Shown: positions 62,959-64,000 of the stretch, piece by piece
Position numbering within the stretch: the stretch's first letter is position 1
How the letters are laid out: each line of letters starts with the position of its first letter
Source of the DNA: Paenibacillus sp. SZ31
GTDB taxonomy: Bacteria > Bacillota > Bacilli > Paenibacillales > Paenibacillaceae
Length of the DNA stretch: 64,000 nucleotides
NCBI RefSeq assembly: GCF_012912005.1
Contig: NZ_JABBEA010000001.1
Coordinates: 310,001 to 374,000 of the forward strand
Direction of reading: 5' to 3'
Notes under the pieces: model-generated
What the model saw: only the letters and a program-made list of their open reading frames with translations
Told to the model about the DNA's origin: nothing
Databases searched by the model: none
Translations under genes and position numbers: made by a program

Positions 62959-63760
62959 CCGGATTTTCGCCCTTTCTGGCGTTGTTCAGAAGTTCTTTCA
63001 CATCATCCAGCAAGTCTTTGAGTCCTTCCATATCATGTCGTTCCCAGTAATCGTTAAAGCGCTTCTGTGCTTCAATCGCTTCACTGACAAGATGGTAGAA
63101 GTACAGTTGATGAATGATATTCAATGTTCTTGACACGATATTCGAATCATCTTCAAAGGCCTTCTGTGCCTCCAGAATTTGCAGACGAATCGCAGACATC
63201 TCATTATCCAGTATAAACGCGGCCTCAGCCGTTTTTTTCAGCCTGGTTCTCATCTCATCAGGTAACCCTTCCCGAAACTTGTAACTCAACGAATGTTCAA
63301 TAGTAGCCCAGAAGTTCATGGCAAGCGTCCGGATCTGTATCTCGGCCAATACTTTCTTTTGTCCCAGAGCCGTCTGAACGGGATACTCAATAATCATATG
63401 GAAGCTGCGATAGCCGCTCTCTTTGAAATTCGTAATGTAATCTTTCTCAATGAGTACCGTGAGGTCCTTACGACCTCGAATATACTCGGCAACCCGCCGG
63501 ATATCATCCACGAACTGGCACATAATGCGGATACCTGCAATATCCTCAATGCCTGTTTCCACGTCATCAAGCGACACATTCAGTCGTCTGGATTTCTCCA
63601 GAATACTGGATATTTTTTTGACACGACCGGTAACGAATTCAATCGGGGCATACTCTTCCCGTTTCTTCAGTTCCGCCCGCATTGTCTTAAACTTGACTTT
63701 CAATTCCTCTACCGCTTGTTCATAAGGAAGTAAAAATGTACCCCAGTCTCTACCGTCCAT
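62945..63760 (-). CDS. relQ: Small (p)ppGpp synthetase RelQ (YjbM/SasB type)
   Basis: This 271-residue GTP pyrophosphokinase makes ppGpp from ATP and GTP or GDP. The N-terminus (LPYEQAVEELKVK, then PIEFVTGRVKKISSILEK) is very close to Bacillus YjbM. The synthetase motifs are DIAGIRIMCQFVDDI, ESGYRSFHMI and EIQIRTLAMNFWATIEHSLSYK with the catalytic Glu. YjbM is about 211 residues; here an extra C-terminal stretch of about 60 residues (ending AEGEN-type charged tail NARKGENPDEQL) is present. GGAGG stands 7 nt before the ATG. First gene of a unit with the DUF309 gene. Confidence 0.93.
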   Translation of the reverse strand: MDGRDWGTFLLPYEQAVEELKVKFKTMRAELKKREEYAPIEFVTGRVKKISSILEKSRRLNVSLDDVETGIEDIAGIRIMCQFVDDIRRVAEYIRGRKDLTVLIEKDYITNFKESGYRSFHMIIEYPVQTALGQKKVLAEIQIRTLAMNFWATIEHSLSYKFREGLPDEMRTRLKKTAEAAFILDNEMSAIRLQILEAQKAFEDDSNIVSRTLNIIHQLYFYHLVSEAIEAQKRFNDYWERHDMEGLKDLLDDVKELLNNARKGENPDEQL

Positions 63761-63824
63761 GCTTATGCCTCCTGTCTCTATAGCGTCCCCTGTTCTATTC
63801 CATTATACATGATGTTTGGTGGGG

Positions 63825-63855
63825 GGAAGAGTCCCGAACCATTTTACGCTCTTCC
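63825..63855. repeat. Inverted repeat between relQ and pyrD
   Basis: GGAAGAG and CTCTTCC are separated by 17 bp, 40 bp past the pyrD stop on the minus strand. It could be part of a weak terminator for pyrD, but no T run follows. Confidence 0.3.
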
Positions 63856-63894
63856 ATGCTTCTATATTTTCACTCCGGGGATTCACATTCTTTC

Positions 63895-64000
63895 TTAACG
63901 ATGTTCCGCACCAACCGCTTCGGAGATATGACGATAACCGTCTTTGCGCAGCAACTCACGCAGTCCTGCATGAATGCGCCGATTCACCTCAGGTCCTTCA
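63895..64000 (-). CDS. pyrD: Dihydroorotate dehydrogenase (quinone type), C-terminal end only
   Basis: The last 34 residues before a TAA stop read EGPEVNRRIHAGLRELLRKD followed by GYRHISEAVGAEHR. This is the usual end of quinone-dependent dihydroorotate dehydrogenase (helix with RINRGL-type residues, then LL-x-x-DG and SEAVGADH). Upstream residues, including the FMN site, lie outside the window. The enzyme works in pyrimidine synthesis at the membrane. It lies 135 bp upstream of relQ on the same strand. The short length limits certainty. Confidence 0.7.
   Translation of the reverse strand, partial: EGPEVNRRIHAGLRELLRKDGYRHISEAVGAEHR

Overview
The window looks like chromosomal DNA of a Paenibacillus-type Gram-positive soil bacterium. 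The evidence is the repeated YesM/YesN-type sensor kinase plus AraC-type regulator pairs beside CUT1 sugar ABC transporters, strong AGGAGG ribosome binding sites with many TTG/GTG starts, Bacillus-family genes (yqhH/yqhG, yqzE, ywbE, cwlD, xpt, relQ), and secreted plant-polysaccharide enzymes (GH30 xylanase, PL10 pectate lyase, GH2 mannosidase). No phage, insertion sequence, CRISPR array or rRNA operon was seen; the one clear mobile element is an intein.

Layout. 1-6.7 kb (minus): sugar ABC system 1, in transcription order kinase, regulator, lipoprotein, two permeases, the last cut by the window edge. 7-15 kb (minus): a membrane protein, then system 2 (kinase/regulator unit, terminator, two permeases and a DUF3502-type lipoprotein). 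15.3-24.6 kb: mixed housekeeping genes (ion-transporter-like permease, DUF4269, YwbE, polysaccharide deacetylase, aldo/keto reductase, Na+/H+ antiporter, YneQ-like protein, and a MarR regulator divergent from an FAD monooxygenase). 24.8-34.1 kb (minus): system 3, a mannoside-utilisation operon (binding protein, two permeases, kinase, regulator, GH2 beta-mannosidase) with candidate CcpA cre sites. 34.3-36.4 kb: OatA-like acyltransferase. 37-40.8 kb: B12-dependent ribonucleotide reductase NrdJ, interrupted by an intein just before its catalytic cysteine and preceded by two NrdR-box-like sites. 41-47.4 kb: YqhH/YqhG, a secreted unknown, YqzE, and convergent CwlD and divergent polysaccharide deacetylase. 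47.7-50.9 kb: GH30 xylanase and PL10 pectate lyase flanking tRNA-Leu(CAG). 51-64 kb: a c-di-AMP (ydaO) riboswitch abutting an NlpC/P60 hydrolase, then an AhpD-like protein, Xpt, YkvI, a glycosyltransferase behind a LexA-box-like palindrome, GNAT, a three-repeat acidic unknown, HAD phosphatase, pseudouridine synthase plus RsmF, a membrane thioredoxin, DUF309 plus RelQ, and the end of pyrD.

How the genes work together. The three transporter systems each carry their own two-component control and two show cre-like sites inside the promoter spacer, so they fit specific induction plus catabolite repression. They would import oligosaccharides released by secreted hydrolases like those at 47-51 kb. 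Cell-wall genes are frequent (OatA-like, CwlD, NlpC/P60, two deacetylases), with c-di-AMP control visible at one. The most unusual items are the intein at the NrdJ thiyl-radical cysteine, the riboswitch ending about 12 nt before a start codon, the LexA-like site before a glycosyltransferase, and the palindromic operator-like spacer in the pectate lyase promoter.
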